DNA from: Oscillospiraceae bacterium
GTDB lineage: Bacteria > Bacillota > Clostridia > Oscillospirales > Oscillospiraceae
Direction: 5' to 3'
Length of the DNA: 27,157 nucleotides
NCBI GenBank assembly: GCA_020025425.1
Contig: JAHHSD010000024.1
Coordinates: 1 to 27,157, forward strand
Positions 1-8,177 of the stretch are shown here, piece after piece. Position 1 is the first letter of the stretch; each line of letters opens with the position of its first letter. The notes beneath the pieces were generated by a model, which had not been told where the DNA came from, searched no databases, and was given only the letters and a program-made list of their open reading frames with translations. A program made the position numbers and the translations under genes.

Positions 1-117
1 TCAGAGCGCACTCATTTTGTTGCTCCTCCTTTCCAAACCACGACCGCTGACGCTGGGTCGCGGTTCGGGTTAGACCGTAACTTGTGAGCCGCATATTTGT
101 TATCAACGTATCTTAAA

Positions 118-150
118 AAGGAGACGATCCTTGGATCGGCTCCTTTCCTT
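118..150 (+). terminator. Hairpin with T-rich tail, probable terminator
   Basis: An inverted repeat pairs AAGGAGACGATCC (118-130) with GGATCGGCTCCTT (133-145), with one mismatch and a two-base loop, followed by a TTCCTTTTC tail. This is the form of a rho-independent terminator read on the plus strand. No gene ending upstream of it is visible in the window. The rest of 1-467 holds nothing I can call a gene. Confidence 0.5.
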
Positions 151-467
151 TTCTGAAAAAAATTCAGGGTGTCAGTTAGTTGGTCGTGAACGGATCATCG
201 ACTGATGCCCTTTTTCTATTAGGCAGCCTTATGGTTTTTCTGTAAAAGTTGTTTTGATATGCAGCAGGGGGGCGTCCAGATGCAGCAGTATATATCAAAG
301 CCGTACACTTCCAGGATCCAGCCCCTATGTTACCGAACAGGGTTTTTTAACCATTGAAATTTAAAAAATACTCCTGTGTTTCTCTAAGTGTTTGTGAAAT
401 AAGTGTATATCTTTCATTTTACATATGCTATATTGATTGTGTTAAATCAAATTATGGGAGGGATTAT

Positions 468-950
468 ATGATTACTTTTATTGAACTGAGATCACCGACA
501 GAGCTTGAAAAAATTGTGAAACAGTATTTTTCACAAAATGATTCATGGAATGGTATTGTGGAAGTAGAAAAAGAAATATATGAATTCCGCAGTACCATGG
601 ACGAGGGAGAAAATGAGATTATTGCATATGAAATAATCGACGGTGAACAGGTGCTTGGCTTGATGCAATATCGTTATATCAAGGGCGGTTTTCTCAAGAA
701 GGAGCAACTTGTAATCAACCTTCTTTCGCTTGTATCCTATTCGCCGGATACAGTTCGGGAAATTCATCAAGCGCTGCTTCAAAAGTATAACCTGTCAGGC
801 CAGCTCGTACATACAATTACCAAAGCGGAAGAGAATACGCCCATTCATCAATTACTGGAAAAGGAAGGTTTTGAAAAGCATCGCAACAGCGATAAGCATC
901 CGAAATATGGGTTTGAAGCAGGTTCGCTGTATTTTGTCAGACAGGTTTAA
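468..950 (+). CDS. Small hypothetical protein, GNAT-acetyltransferase-like
   Basis: This encodes 160 residues from the ATG at 468, which has a GGGAGGG ribosome binding site 5 bases upstream. An in-frame start at 354 would add a hydrophobic, Cys-rich stretch with no good binding site, so I prefer 468. The middle (about residues 50-80, IIAYEIIDGEQVLGLMQYRY) and the end (HQLLEKEGFEKH) have the strand-helix pattern and the closing 'lyekxGFe' element typical of GNAT N-acetyltransferases, but I see no clear acetyl-CoA loop. The substrate is unknown. The gene is AT-richer than the later part of the window. Its 3' end overlaps by four bases the end of a convergent minus-strand reading frame, which suggests a junction of accessory DNA. 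Confidence 0.6.
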   Translation: MITFIELRSPTELEKIVKQYFSQNDSWNGIVEVEKEIYEFRSTMDEGENEIIAYEIIDGEQVLGLMQYRYIKGGFLKKEQLVINLLSLVSYSPDTVREIHQALLQKYNLSGQLVHTITKAEENTPIHQLLEKEGFEKHRNSDKHPKYGFEAGSLYFVRQV

Positions 951-1261
951 GAGGGGCGTTTCCAGTCCTCTCTGCAATGCCTCGGCTGGTAAATTCCAAT
1001 CCAGTGCAAGCTCTGCGGCCAGACCGGAGGGGTGATATTTCGTGCGGCAAAGCTGGACCAGAGTTTTTCAGCCAACTGGCTGTCAATAAGCACACAGTCC
1101 AGTACATCCTCTGACTGGGGCGCATCGATCCGGCTGTCAATGCCAAGCTCGCCCTCACACCAGTCCCAGATGGCGATATAGGCCTCGCCGGAGCAGCCGC
1201 TGTCTGCAAGCTGTGTCCGCCGGTCATTTTTAACAAGATAAAATGATGCAATTTGTGACAT
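947..1261 (-). CDS. Hypothetical protein, possibly truncated or frameshifted
   Basis: This 104-residue frame begins MSQIASFYLVKNDRR. It reads like a real protein for about 75 residues (acidic and aromatic, with IAIWDWCEGELGID), while the last 25 residues look less natural. From about 1030 to 950 another minus-strand frame reads more plausibly (LALDWNLPAEALQRGLETPL), so a frameshift or a recombination joint near 1030 is possible. No strong ribosome binding site precedes the ATG. It lies just after the SUKH-type gene on the same strand and could be another immunity-type protein. I do not recognise the family. Confidence 0.4.
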   Translation of the reverse strand: MSQIASFYLVKNDRRTQLADSGCSGEAYIAIWDWCEGELGIDSRIDAPQSEDVLDCVLIDSQLAEKLWSSFAARNITPPVWPQSLHWIGIYQPRHCREDWKRPS

Positions 1262-1355
1262 GACGGTTTCTTCTGATCGTTATTCTCTGTCCATAAACCC
1301 TTCGGCTGCTGTAAATCCCACAGCCCTATGGCGGAATTACAACGCTCCTGCTGAA

Positions 1356-1838
1356 CTATTGTATTACAATTTCTCTCTGAATAATTTTTTGCAGAAACTC
1401 GTCCAACGAATTGGCAGCCTTTGTGCATTCCTCAAATTCCGGCTCCTCTCCCCGGACGATACAACCGTCCTTCATACAAATAGCATAATAAGAGTAACCG
1501 CCATGAACTGACAGGATGATAGGAAGATGGCTGTCCCAAAATTCTTTTATTTCGTTTTCCCATTCAATATCATGCTCCGCACTTTCAAGGCTGATGATTT
1601 CCCATTCATTCCACTGAAACGCGTGGTCTGGCTGTGCCTCAAAATTGTCCGCACACAAGAACCACGTTGTATCCTCATGGTTTTTGATCCCTTTCACAGT
1701 GCTGATAAAATCCAGCCATACTTGGGGGATATTGGCATATCTCTCTTTTATTTTTTTCGGCAGACAGACTTCGGCCCCTTGATTGAGTTCAACATTCCAG
1801 CCTTGTTCTTTCATACAGGTTAAGAACTCATTTAACAT
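1356..1838 (-). CDS. SMI1/KNR4 (SUKH) family protein, probable immunity protein
   Basis: This encodes 160 residues from the ATG at 1838, which follows a GGGAG element. The longer open frame upstream is an out-of-frame reading of the preceding gene. Two SUKH signatures are visible: LPKKIKERYANIPQVWLDF near residues 26-44, and a C-terminal stretch ending in ANSLDEFLQKI. The Trp-rich middle (FQWNEWEIISLES) also fits. Bacterial SUKH proteins usually act in the cytoplasm as antidotes to nuclease or deaminase toxins delivered by contact-dependent or polymorphic toxin systems. No toxin gene is visible nearby, so this may be an orphan immunity gene. The upstream broken gene ends within its start region (stop at 1828-1830), indicating former translational coupling. 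Confidence 0.75.
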   Translation of the reverse strand: MLNEFLTCMKEQGWNVELNQGAEVCLPKKIKERYANIPQVWLDFISTVKGIKNHEDTTWFLCADNFEAQPDHAFQWNEWEIISLESAEHDIEWENEIKEFWDSHLPIILSVHGGYSYYAICMKDGCIVRGEEPEFEECTKAANSLDEFLQKIIQREIVIQ

Positions 1839-2181
1839 TTGTATCAGCTCCCTGTCCTCTCTGGTTCTCCATCCCACGGATAAACACCTCAAAATGACCG
1901 GCCAGTGGGGGAATGTCATAATCCCACTGCTGATCCGCCTTGTCTCTCTTGCTGTCTTATTCCTGATCCGCGTAGTTGGAACAGAAATCACTTTCCTCAT
2001 CGAAGAACCCCATTGCCTCGATCCGTTCTTTGTCGAACGGCGGAACTCCCTCATAGGGGCCCACATAGAGGATTTGATCGCCATTGATGGTAATTTCCAG
2101 ACCGTGCTCCGTTTGGAACAGCTCATTCCAAACCTTTCCTTCCAGTTCATCAAATTCATTTTTAGTGATTTCACGGATCAT
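1828..2181 (-). pseudogene. Small gene interrupted by an in-frame stop
   Basis: The frame starts at the ATG at 2181 behind AGAGGTGG and gives 74 good-quality residues (MIREITKNEFDELEGKVWNE at the start) before a TAA at 1957-1959. Beyond that stop, the same frame stays open for 42 further codons that still read like protein (DYDIPPLAGHFEVFIRGMEN). It ends in a TGA at 1828-1830, overlapping the start of the SUKH gene. The simplest reading is a gene of about 117 codons carrying a nonsense mutation. A genuine 74-residue protein is the alternative. I do not recognise the family; its position before a SUKH gene suggests a toxin-immunity cassette. Confidence 0.6.
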
Positions 2182-2199
2182 TGCGGACCACCTCTTCTA

Positions 2200-2343
2200 T
2201 CATTTTTCATCATTGCTCTGAAGCCGAGCCTGGACTTCTGCATCATTTTTTGGATCACTGTTTTTTGCTGGGCATACACAAAGGTCAGCAAAGCTTGGCG
2301 ACAAGTAGAAGTGTCCATCGGCTGGCTGCATCGTGTGTCTCAT
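2200..2343 (-). CDS. 47-residue ORF, small gene or remnant
   Basis: The frame runs from the ATG at 2343 (MRHTMQPADGHFYLSPSF at the start) to a TGA at 2200-2202. Its composition is natural: two cysteines, then a hydrophilic Asp/Asn/Lys-rich C-terminus. It ends 18 bases before the next minus-strand gene. I do not recognise it. It could be the C-terminal remnant of a larger protein, because the frame looks coding right from its start and no strong ribosome binding site is present. Confidence 0.3.
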   Translation of the reverse strand: MRHTMQPADGHFYLSPSFADLCVCPAKNSDPKNDAEVQARLQSNDEK

Positions 2344-2366
2344 GCGTCACAGCGGGATAGAAATAT

Positions 2367-2510
2367 CTACTCCTGAAGGGCTTGTCCCTGCGGGTCCTCC
2401 GCATCAAACACCACAACCGGATGCCTACACTCCTGCGCGGAAATAAAACCGCCTTGCTGGAGCATGTGCAGTGCACATCGAATACCGGTATAGCCTATGC
2501 CGTAGACCAT
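2367..2510 (-). CDS. 47-residue ORF, probable fragment
   Basis: The frame from the ATG at 2510 (MVYGIGYTGIRCALHMLQQG at the start) ends at a TAG at 2367-2369. The same frame is open and protein-like upstream to 2558 (PDYIRKAANRILYRK) with no start codon, which suggests the N-terminus was lost. The stretch VVVFDAEDP is a typical folded-domain strand. No family is recognised. With the neighbouring short frames it makes the stretch from about 950 to 2580 look like decaying accessory DNA. Confidence 0.3.
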   Translation of the reverse strand: MVYGIGYTGIRCALHMLQQGGFISAQECRHPVVVFDAEDPQGQALQE

Positions 2511-2828
2511 ATATTTTCTGTACAGAATCCGATTGGCAGCTTTTCGGATATAATCCGGTCAGGATTCTATTCATAATTTTATTGCAGATCATAATATGCT
2601 GAAAGATTATAAGCCGATTTACGGGAGCTTACTTCAGTCTATTATACTATACTCCATTGGAAAAGTCAGTGTGTATTATCATTAAGAAAAAGCAAAACAG
2701 GCCCTCAGCACAAAGGGAGACGCGGCGTTGAAATGATCGCAGGCAGAGGACTTCGGGGCCACATGGCAGAAGGGGGCGGGGCGGTATTTTGACAGAGCGC
2801 CCCGGTCCGGACAACCGCTGAAAGGGAT

Positions 2829-2875
2829 AAAAAGCCGCTGACAATCGCATGGGTGCGAATGTCAGCGGCTTTTTT
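2829..2875 (-). terminator. Terminator after the MATE gene, could act in both directions
   Basis: The arms GCCGCTGACA and TGTCAGCGGC form a perfect stem around a loop of about 16 bases. A-runs stand on the left and T-runs on the right, so the hairpin ends in a U-tract when read from either strand. It lies about 20 bases past the stop of the minus-strand efflux gene. The 2580-2828 stretch before it holds nothing I can identify. Confidence 0.85.
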
Positions 2876-2893
2876 AGGCGGCCTGAATGGGGC

Positions 2894-4261
2894 TCAGAGC
2901 GCGGGGGCAGGCCGGCGTATATGCCGATAGTACCCAAAGCCCACCAGATCCGCCAGGAGCCAGCCGATGGGGACCGAGCACCAGATCCCGACCACACCGA
3001 TGGCGGGAACAGAGGACAGCAGGTAGGCGAGGGCCACACGGGTCCCAAGTGAAATAGCGGTGAGCACCAGTGACATACCAGGCCGTTCCACCGCGCGATA
3101 CAGGCCGTACAGCAGGAACAGGGCCCCGATCCCGCAATAAAAGGAGCCTTCAATGCGCAGATACTGGACTCCGATCCCTAAAATTTCCGTCTCCTCGGGC
3201 AGAATGAAGATGCCCAGCAGGGGTGCGGCAAAGATGCAGACCACGGCAGACATCAGCAGGCTGAACAGGGTGGTTGTCCAAACGGCACTTCGAATCCCGG
3301 CCCGGATCCGTTCCGGCTTCTGTGCGCCGTAGTTCTGGGCCACAAAGGTGGAAAAGGCGTTGCCGAAATCCTGCACCGGCATATAGGCGAAGGAGTCGAT
3401 CTTCACCGCCGCGGCAAAGGCCGCCATAACAGCAGGGCCGAAGCTGTTGACCAGGCCCTGAACCATCAGGATCCCGAAATTCATCACTGACTGCTGCGCG
3501 CAGGTCAGGAGAGAGAACCCGGCGATCTCACCCGCCAATGCCCGTGTGAACTTCATTTCCCGCCGGGAGACCCGCAGCGCCGGGACCCGGAGCAGGGTGT
3601 AGGCCATGAGCCCCAGACCGGCACACCACTGGGCCAGAACGGTGGCCCAGGCCGCACCGGCGATCCCCCAGTGGAAGTGCAGGACAAACAGCAGATCCAG
3701 CCCTACATTGAGGAGGGAGGCCAGTCCCAGGAATACCAGCGGCGTGTGGGAATTGCCCACCGCGCGCAGCAGGCTGGCGTAGAAGTTGCACAGGAAGGTG
3801 GCTGAGATGCCCCAGAAGATGCCGCACAGGTACTCCCGCATGTCCGAGTAGACCGAAGCGGGGACATGCAGCACGCGCAGGATGGGATCGATCCCCAAAA
3901 AGACGGCGGTCTGGAGCAGGACGGTCAATGCGGCGATAAAGACGAAGGAGACAAAGATGCCGGACCGGAGCCGCGCCAGATCCCGTTTCCCGTAATGAAT
4001 GGAGAAAAAGGTGCCGCTGCCCATGCAGAGCCCCAGCAGGATGGAGGTCAAAAAGGTCATCAGGGAGTAGGAGGAACCGACCGCAGCCAGAGCGTCCGGG
4101 CCCAGATACCGCCCCACGATCAGGGTGTCCGCAAGGTGATAAAACTGCTGTAAGAGGTTCCCTGCGATCATGGGCAGAGCGAACAGCAGCAGGGTCCGGG
4201 TGATCGGGCCGCGGGTGAGGTCCGGGGCGGAGGAAGCTGTTTTTTCTACGGACTGTTCCAT
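2894..4261 (-). CDS. MATE family multidrug/cation efflux protein
   Basis: This encodes 455 residues, a normal length for the family. It is a twelve-helix inner-membrane antiporter expected to export drugs or other organic cations in exchange for Na+ or H+. The N-terminus has the family pattern (PITRTLLLFALPMIAGN, then ADTLIVGRYLGPDALAAVG), and a second MatE half begins near residue 230. The start at 4261 (MEQSVEK) follows AAGGAAGG. The frame is open 31 codons further upstream, but that stretch is Pro/Arg-rich, lies over a terminator and has no binding site. The gene is alone between two terminators, so it is probably a separate transcript from the metal ATPase operon. The transported substrate cannot be read from the sequence. 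Confidence 0.9.
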   Translation of the reverse strand: MEQSVEKTASSAPDLTRGPITRTLLLFALPMIAGNLLQQFYHLADTLIVGRYLGPDALAAVGSSYSLMTFLTSILLGLCMGSGTFFSIHYGKRDLARLRSGIFVSFVFIAALTVLLQTAVFLGIDPILRVLHVPASVYSDMREYLCGIFWGISATFLCNFYASLLRAVGNSHTPLVFLGLASLLNVGLDLLFVLHFHWGIAGAAWATVLAQWCAGLGLMAYTLLRVPALRVSRREMKFTRALAGEIAGFSLLTCAQQSVMNFGILMVQGLVNSFGPAVMAAFAAAVKIDSFAYMPVQDFGNAFSTFVAQNYGAQKPERIRAGIRSAVWTTTLFSLLMSAVVCIFAAPLLGIFILPEETEILGIGVQYLRIEGSFYCGIGALFLLYGLYRAVERPGMSLVLTAISLGTRVALAYLLSSVPAIGVVGIWCSVPIGWLLADLVGFGYYRHIRRPAPAL

Positions 4262-4320
4262 GGGCTTGACCTTCCTTCTCGGGGAATTTTGAGAATAAGC
4301 CTGACTGGGCGCTCCAGTGC

Positions 4321-4359
4321 AAACCGTGTGTCCCGGCCTTGGGTCAGGACACACGGTTT
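4321..4359 (-). terminator. Terminator of the SPFH/metal-ATPase operon
   Basis: A 13-base perfect stem (AAACCGTGTGTCC and GGACACACGGTTT) surrounds a 13-base loop, starting 11 bases past the stop codon of the metal ATPase. On the minus strand the tail is only GGTTTGC, a weak U-tract, so termination may be partial. Confidence 0.65.
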
Positions 4360-4369
4360 TCTGCTTCCA

Positions 4370-6325
4370 TCAGGCGGGAGTCTGCGGTTCCTGATGCGGG
4401 GGGTGGCGGTCGGGACCGTCCTTTTTGGGGCCCTGATCCTCCTTCAGAATACGGGCGCTGTTGATCAGGATAATGAAGGCGCCCAGATTGTGGAGGAAGG
4501 CCCCGGCCAGGGCGGGGATGAGCCCAACCGCGGACAGAAGGATCATAAAGAGACTGACGGAGAAGGCGATGACGATGTTTTGATACATGATGGTCTTGGT
4601 GGTCTGGGCCAGGGAAATCACATAGGGGATGTTCCGCAGATCGTTGTTCATCAGAGCGATATCGGCGCTCTGGATGGCCACATCGGAGCCCATCGCACCC
4701 ATGGCGATGCCCACATCGGCCTCAGCCAGGGCCAGAGCGTCGTTGATGCCGTCGCCCACAGCCAGGACCCGCTCCCTGGTGCGCAGGGCACGGACCCGCT
4801 CCAGCTTCTCCTGGGGCAGCAGCTGGCTGTACGCCTCATCGATGCCCACCTGCGCCCGGATGCTCTCGGCCGCCTGGGCCCGGTCGCCGGTGAGAAGGAC
4901 GGAGTGCCGGAGTCCCAGCTCACGGAGCTGCTGGACGGCCTGTTCGGCCTCCGGACGGACCGTATCGTTGAACTGGATGCAGCCAAGCACACGGCCGTCC
5001 CGGACCACCCAGTTGGCGGAGCCGCCGGTGTCCTCCACGGGGTCGGGGCAGAAGCCCAGCTCCTCAATCCAGGCGCGGGTCCCAAACAGGATCTCGCTGC
5101 CGTCTTTCCGGCCGGAGATGCCCTTGCCGGGCAGCTCCCGGGTTTCCCAGCCGGTCTCAGCGGGGAGATCGCCCATCTGCCGCATCACAGCCCGGGAGAT
5201 GGGGTGGAGGGAGCCGCCGGCCACGCAGGCTGCGGCAGAGAGCAGCTCCTGCTCCTGCCCGGCCTCCTGGAGGCTGAACCGGCTGACTGAGAGCTCACCC
5301 CTGGTGATGGTGCCCGTCTTGTCGAAGATCACCGTGGACACCTGGGTGAGCTGCTCCACAAACTTGGAGTTTTTGATCAGGATGCCCCGCCGGGTGGAGG
5401 CCGCCAGGGCGGCGATCATGGGGGCGGAGCTGACCAGCATGTGTCCGCAGGGGCAGCTGACCACCAGCACCGCAATGGAGTTGCTGATGTCCCGGGTCAG
5501 CAGGGCAGTGAGGGCGGCCGTGGTCAGGACGAAGGGGATGTAGTAGTGCATGAAGCGGTCCACGATCCGCATTTCAGGCAGGGAGATGGACTGGGCCTGC
5601 TCCAGCAGGTGGACGATCTTCTGGAAGGAGGTGTCCTGATAGGTCTTGTCCACCCGGATGCGGAGGACACCGTCCAGATTGGTGGTGCCGGCGTAGACGA
5701 GGTCCCCCTGGGTGACGCCCACCGGGAGGGACTCGCCGGTGAGGGAGCTCTGGTCGATGTTGGAGCTGCCCCGCAGCACGGTGCCGTCAATGGGCAGGCA
5801 CATGCCGGGGTGGACCACCACCACATCCCCCTGCTTCAGGGTGGCGGCAGGGACGGTCTTTTCTCCCTCGGGGGTCTCCAGCTGGGCGGTGGAGGCCTGC
5901 ATGCTTTTCAGGCCCTCGATGGCGTCCCGCCCGCCCATGATGCTGCGCTCCTCCAGAAAGTGGACCACGCTGAGAATCACGGGGATCAGGATGGCCAGGG
6001 TGTGCTGGCCGGTGATGTAGCAGGCCAGCACCGCAATGGACACCAGGATCTCCATGGCGTTGACCATGTCCTTTTGCAGAAAGCCCCTGATGGCGGTGAT
6101 GAAGAGGGGGACGGCCTCGATGAGCACGCCCACCGTGTAGATCAGCCCCACAACGGCGGTCTGCTCTGGGAAGAGGAGCTTATAGATCAGCCCGGCGATC
6201 AGACAGGTGAGGGCGGCCAGGGCGGCGGAGATCTCCCGGCCCAGCTTCTGCTTTTCCTGGGCGGACAGGTCGGCGTTGGTGTAGTCCTCCAGCACGTGAT
6301 CGGCGGTATGGGTTAAATTTTCCAT
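4370..6325 (-). CDS. P1B-type heavy-metal-translocating ATPase, no N-terminal metal domain
   Basis: This encodes 651 residues. The order is: a soluble N-tail without a CXXC metal-binding domain, membrane helices from about residue 34, the actuator loop with SLTGES (about 194-199), the ion-site helix with CPC at 291-293, the phosphorylated Asp335 in DKTGT, an HP locus (LHPISRAV), TGD, GDGINDA, and a final membrane pair with HNLGAFIILINSAR. The protein should pump a transition-metal ion across the membrane using ATP. The CPC is followed by GHML where copper and zinc pumps usually have ALGL or ALV, and the last helix has an HN-type motif unlike the DxG of zinc pumps, so I do not assign the metal. 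It starts 12 bases after the HflK-like gene, behind AAGGGGG, so it is in the same operon as three SPFH proteins. Confidence 0.9.
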   Translation of the reverse strand: MENLTHTADHVLEDYTNADLSAQEKQKLGREISAALAALTCLIAGLIYKLLFPEQTAVVGLIYTVGVLIEAVPLFITAIRGFLQKDMVNAMEILVSIAVLACYITGQHTLAILIPVILSVVHFLEERSIMGGRDAIEGLKSMQASTAQLETPEGEKTVPAATLKQGDVVVVHPGMCLPIDGTVLRGSSNIDQSSLTGESLPVGVTQGDLVYAGTTNLDGVLRIRVDKTYQDTSFQKIVHLLEQAQSISLPEMRIVDRFMHYYIPFVLTTAALTALLTRDISNSIAVLVVSCPCGHMLVSSAPMIAALAASTRRGILIKNSKFVEQLTQVSTVIFDKTGTITRGELSVSRFSLQEAGQEQELLSAAACVAGGSLHPISRAVMRQMGDLPAETGWETRELPGKGISGRKDGSEILFGTRAWIEELGFCPDPVEDTGGSANWVVRDGRVLGCIQFNDTVRPEAEQAVQQLRELGLRHSVLLTGDRAQAAESIRAQVGIDEAYSQLLPQEKLERVRALRTRERVLAVGDGINDALALAEADVGIAMGAMGSDVAIQSADIALMNNDLRNIPYVISLAQTTKTIMYQNIVIAFSVSLFMILLSAVGLIPALAGAFLHNLGAFIILINSARILKEDQGPKKDGPDRHPPHQEPQTPA

Positions 6326-6337
6326 AGTGCGGCCCCC

Positions 6338-7285
6338 TTATGGCAGGAAGATCTTGGGCGTGCCGCCCTCGGGGAGGACCAGCTTGCCGCCCATCTTATT
6401 GAGGATGGCAGTGACCTTTTCCCGGAACACCCGCTCGCGCACTACGTCCCGGTTCCGCTGGAACTCCTCGTAGAGGCCGTTGAATTCGGCGGTCTTGTCC
6501 TTGGCCACGGTCAGCCGCTGGGACTGGGCGATGCTGGCATCGGAGACCAGCTTGTCCGCCTCAGCCTTGGCGTCGGGGACCACCTTTTCCCGGTACTGGT
6601 TGGCCTCCTGGATCTTGGTCTCCTTCTCCACATAGGCCGCGTTGACCTGGTTGAACTGGTCGCGCAGGGCGTTGGGCGGGGTGATGCTCTGGAATTCCAG
6701 GCCGATGATGGACACGCCCAGCTCCAGCTTGTCCAGGATGGTCTGGGCCTGGTCGATGACGTCCTGGGCAAAGGCGTCCTTCTGGTCGGTGAGCAGGCCG
6801 TCCACCCCGGTGGAGGTGGCGCAGCCGGTCATCACCGAGCTGACCACGCCCTGGATGGTGTCGGTGGGGGCGCTGTGGTAGAGGGCGTATTGGACCGGGT
6901 CGGTGATGCGGTATTTCAGGGTGGCGTTGACGTGGAGGATGTTCTCGTCGCCGGTGATGAGGTAGCCGGTGTTCTCAATGGCGGTGGCGGAGGGGTCGGC
7001 GGTGTTGGCGTGGGTGGTGATCTCCACCTCCTGCACCTTGCCCACCGGCACCTTGATGACCTCGTCAATGACGTAGGGGAAGGCCAGCATCAGGCCGGGG
7101 CCGTGGATCTGCTCCTCTCTGGTGTCGCCCACCAGTCGGCCCATCCGCAGGATGATGCCCACCTCGGAGTTGTCCACCACCCGGATGCCGGAGCAGCAGA
7201 TCAGGACCAGAAGGGCGATGATCAGCCACTTGCAGTAGCGGATGGCCGTGTTGATAATGACCACAAAATGTTCGGATTTGATCAT
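6338..7285 (-). CDS. SPFH/Band 7 protein, HflK-like
   Basis: This encodes 315 residues from the ATG at 7285, preceded by GAGGTGG at good spacing. A GTG at 7294 is in frame but poorly placed. A single N-terminal membrane helix (about 15-36) is followed by a Band 7 domain. The HflK-type element is clear: ITPPNALRDQFNQVNAAY and then a charged helix rich in EA and KAEA repeats that should form a coiled coil. HflK and HflC normally build a membrane cage around the FtsH protease; SPFH proteins in general organise membrane microdomains. FtsH is not encoded here. The gene starts 11 bases after the hflC-like stop and is followed by a metal ATPase, so a role linked to that pump is plausible but inferred. 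Confidence 0.85.
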   Translation of the reverse strand: MIKSEHFVVIINTAIRYCKWLIIALLVLICCSGIRVVDNSEVGIILRMGRLVGDTREEQIHGPGLMLAFPYVIDEVIKVPVGKVQEVEITTHANTADPSATAIENTGYLITGDENILHVNATLKYRITDPVQYALYHSAPTDTIQGVVSSVMTGCATSTGVDGLLTDQKDAFAQDVIDQAQTILDKLELGVSIIGLEFQSITPPNALRDQFNQVNAAYVEKETKIQEANQYREKVVPDAKAEADKLVSDASIAQSQRLTVAKDKTAEFNGLYEEFQRNRDVVRERVFREKVTAILNKMGGKLVLPEGGTPKIFLP

Positions 7286-7295
7286 GGCGTCCACC

Positions 7296-8177
7296 TCAAT
7301 CCCCGTTGAGCACGTCGAAGGGGGCGGTGTCTGTTTTGACGATCATCACCGTGTTCTCGTCCACAGAGGCCTCGGCAGCAGCCAGCTTGCGCAGGAATTT
7401 GTAGAGCTCGGGGTCCTGGGTGTGGGCCTCGGCGTAGATCTCGGCCACCTCCTGCTCGGTCATGGCGTTGATGAGGGCGGCCTGCTCCCGGCCCTCGGCG
7501 ATGATGCGGGCCACCTCGGCGTCCGCCTCGCTGCGGATGATCTTGGCGTCCCGCTCGCCCTCGGCCAGCAGCTGGTCGATGTACTTCTGGCGCTCGGCCT
7601 GCATCTGGGCGAACACGCTGCGCACGTTGGCGGAGGGCAGACCCAGCCGCTTGATGTGCAGATCGTGGAGCCTGATGCCGTACTGGGCCTCGGCCTGGGC
7701 CTGGACGTCGTCCATCATGTGCGCCTCGATCTCCCGGATCTTGATGTCCTCCGCGGACATGGAGACCAGAGCGGACAGATCGTAGCTGCCCATGGTGCCG
7801 TTCTTGGCGTTGGTGATCAGGTCGCCCAGGTACTTCTCCGCCAGAGCGGGGTCGCCCACGCTGGTGTAGTATTTCAGGGGGTCGCTGATGGACCAGATGG
7901 CATAAGTCTGCATGATGATGTTTTTCTTGTCGTGGGTCAGGGTCTCCAGGTAGCCGGAGTCCATGTACTGCTTGCGGGCATCGTAGACGCTCACATTCTC
8001 AAAGGGCCAGGGCAGCCGGGGGTAGATGCCCGCCCGGGTGATCTCGGCCCGGGCCGCGCCGAAGCGGGTGACGACGGCGCACTGGCCCTCATTCACCTTG
8101 AAGGTGAAGCCGAAGAAGCCGATGATGGCCACAACAATGAGGGCGAAGCCCCATTTTATAAGTTTATTCTGTTTCAT
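7296..8177 (-). CDS. SPFH/Band 7 protein, HflC-like
   Basis: This encodes 293 residues. An N-terminal membrane helix (about 9-27) leads into NEGQCAVVTRFG, a typical start of HflC Band 7 domains. The C-terminal half has the HflC signature: MQAERQKYIDQLLAEGERDA, then alternating Glu/Ala repeats forming a long coiled coil. The start codon overlaps the stop of the upstream extended HflK-like gene (ATGA at 8174-8177), so translation is probably coupled. The two partners fit the HflK-HflC pairing known in other bacteria, where the proteins alternate in a large membrane ring. The partner protease or client is not visible here. Confidence 0.88.
   Translation of the reverse strand: MKQNKLIKWGFALIVVAIIGFFGFTFKVNEGQCAVVTRFGAARAEITRAGIYPRLPWPFENVSVYDARKQYMDSGYLETLTHDKKNIIMQTYAIWSISDPLKYYTSVGDPALAEKYLGDLITNAKNGTMGSYDLSALVSMSAEDIKIREIEAHMMDDVQAQAEAQYGIRLHDLHIKRLGLPSANVRSVFAQMQAERQKYIDQLLAEGERDAKIIRSEADAEVARIIAEGREQAALINAMTEQEVAEIYAEAHTQDPELYKFLRKLAAAEASVDENTVMIVKTDTAPFDVLNGD

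Noticed and set aside
2285..2476. 63-residue minus-strand frame
   Set aside because: Arg/Cys-rich; two other minus-strand frames over the same bases read much more like protein.
4289..6316. Long plus-strand frames over the metal ATPase
   Set aside because: Gly/His/Asp-rich antisense readings; the minus strand carries every P-type ATPase motif.
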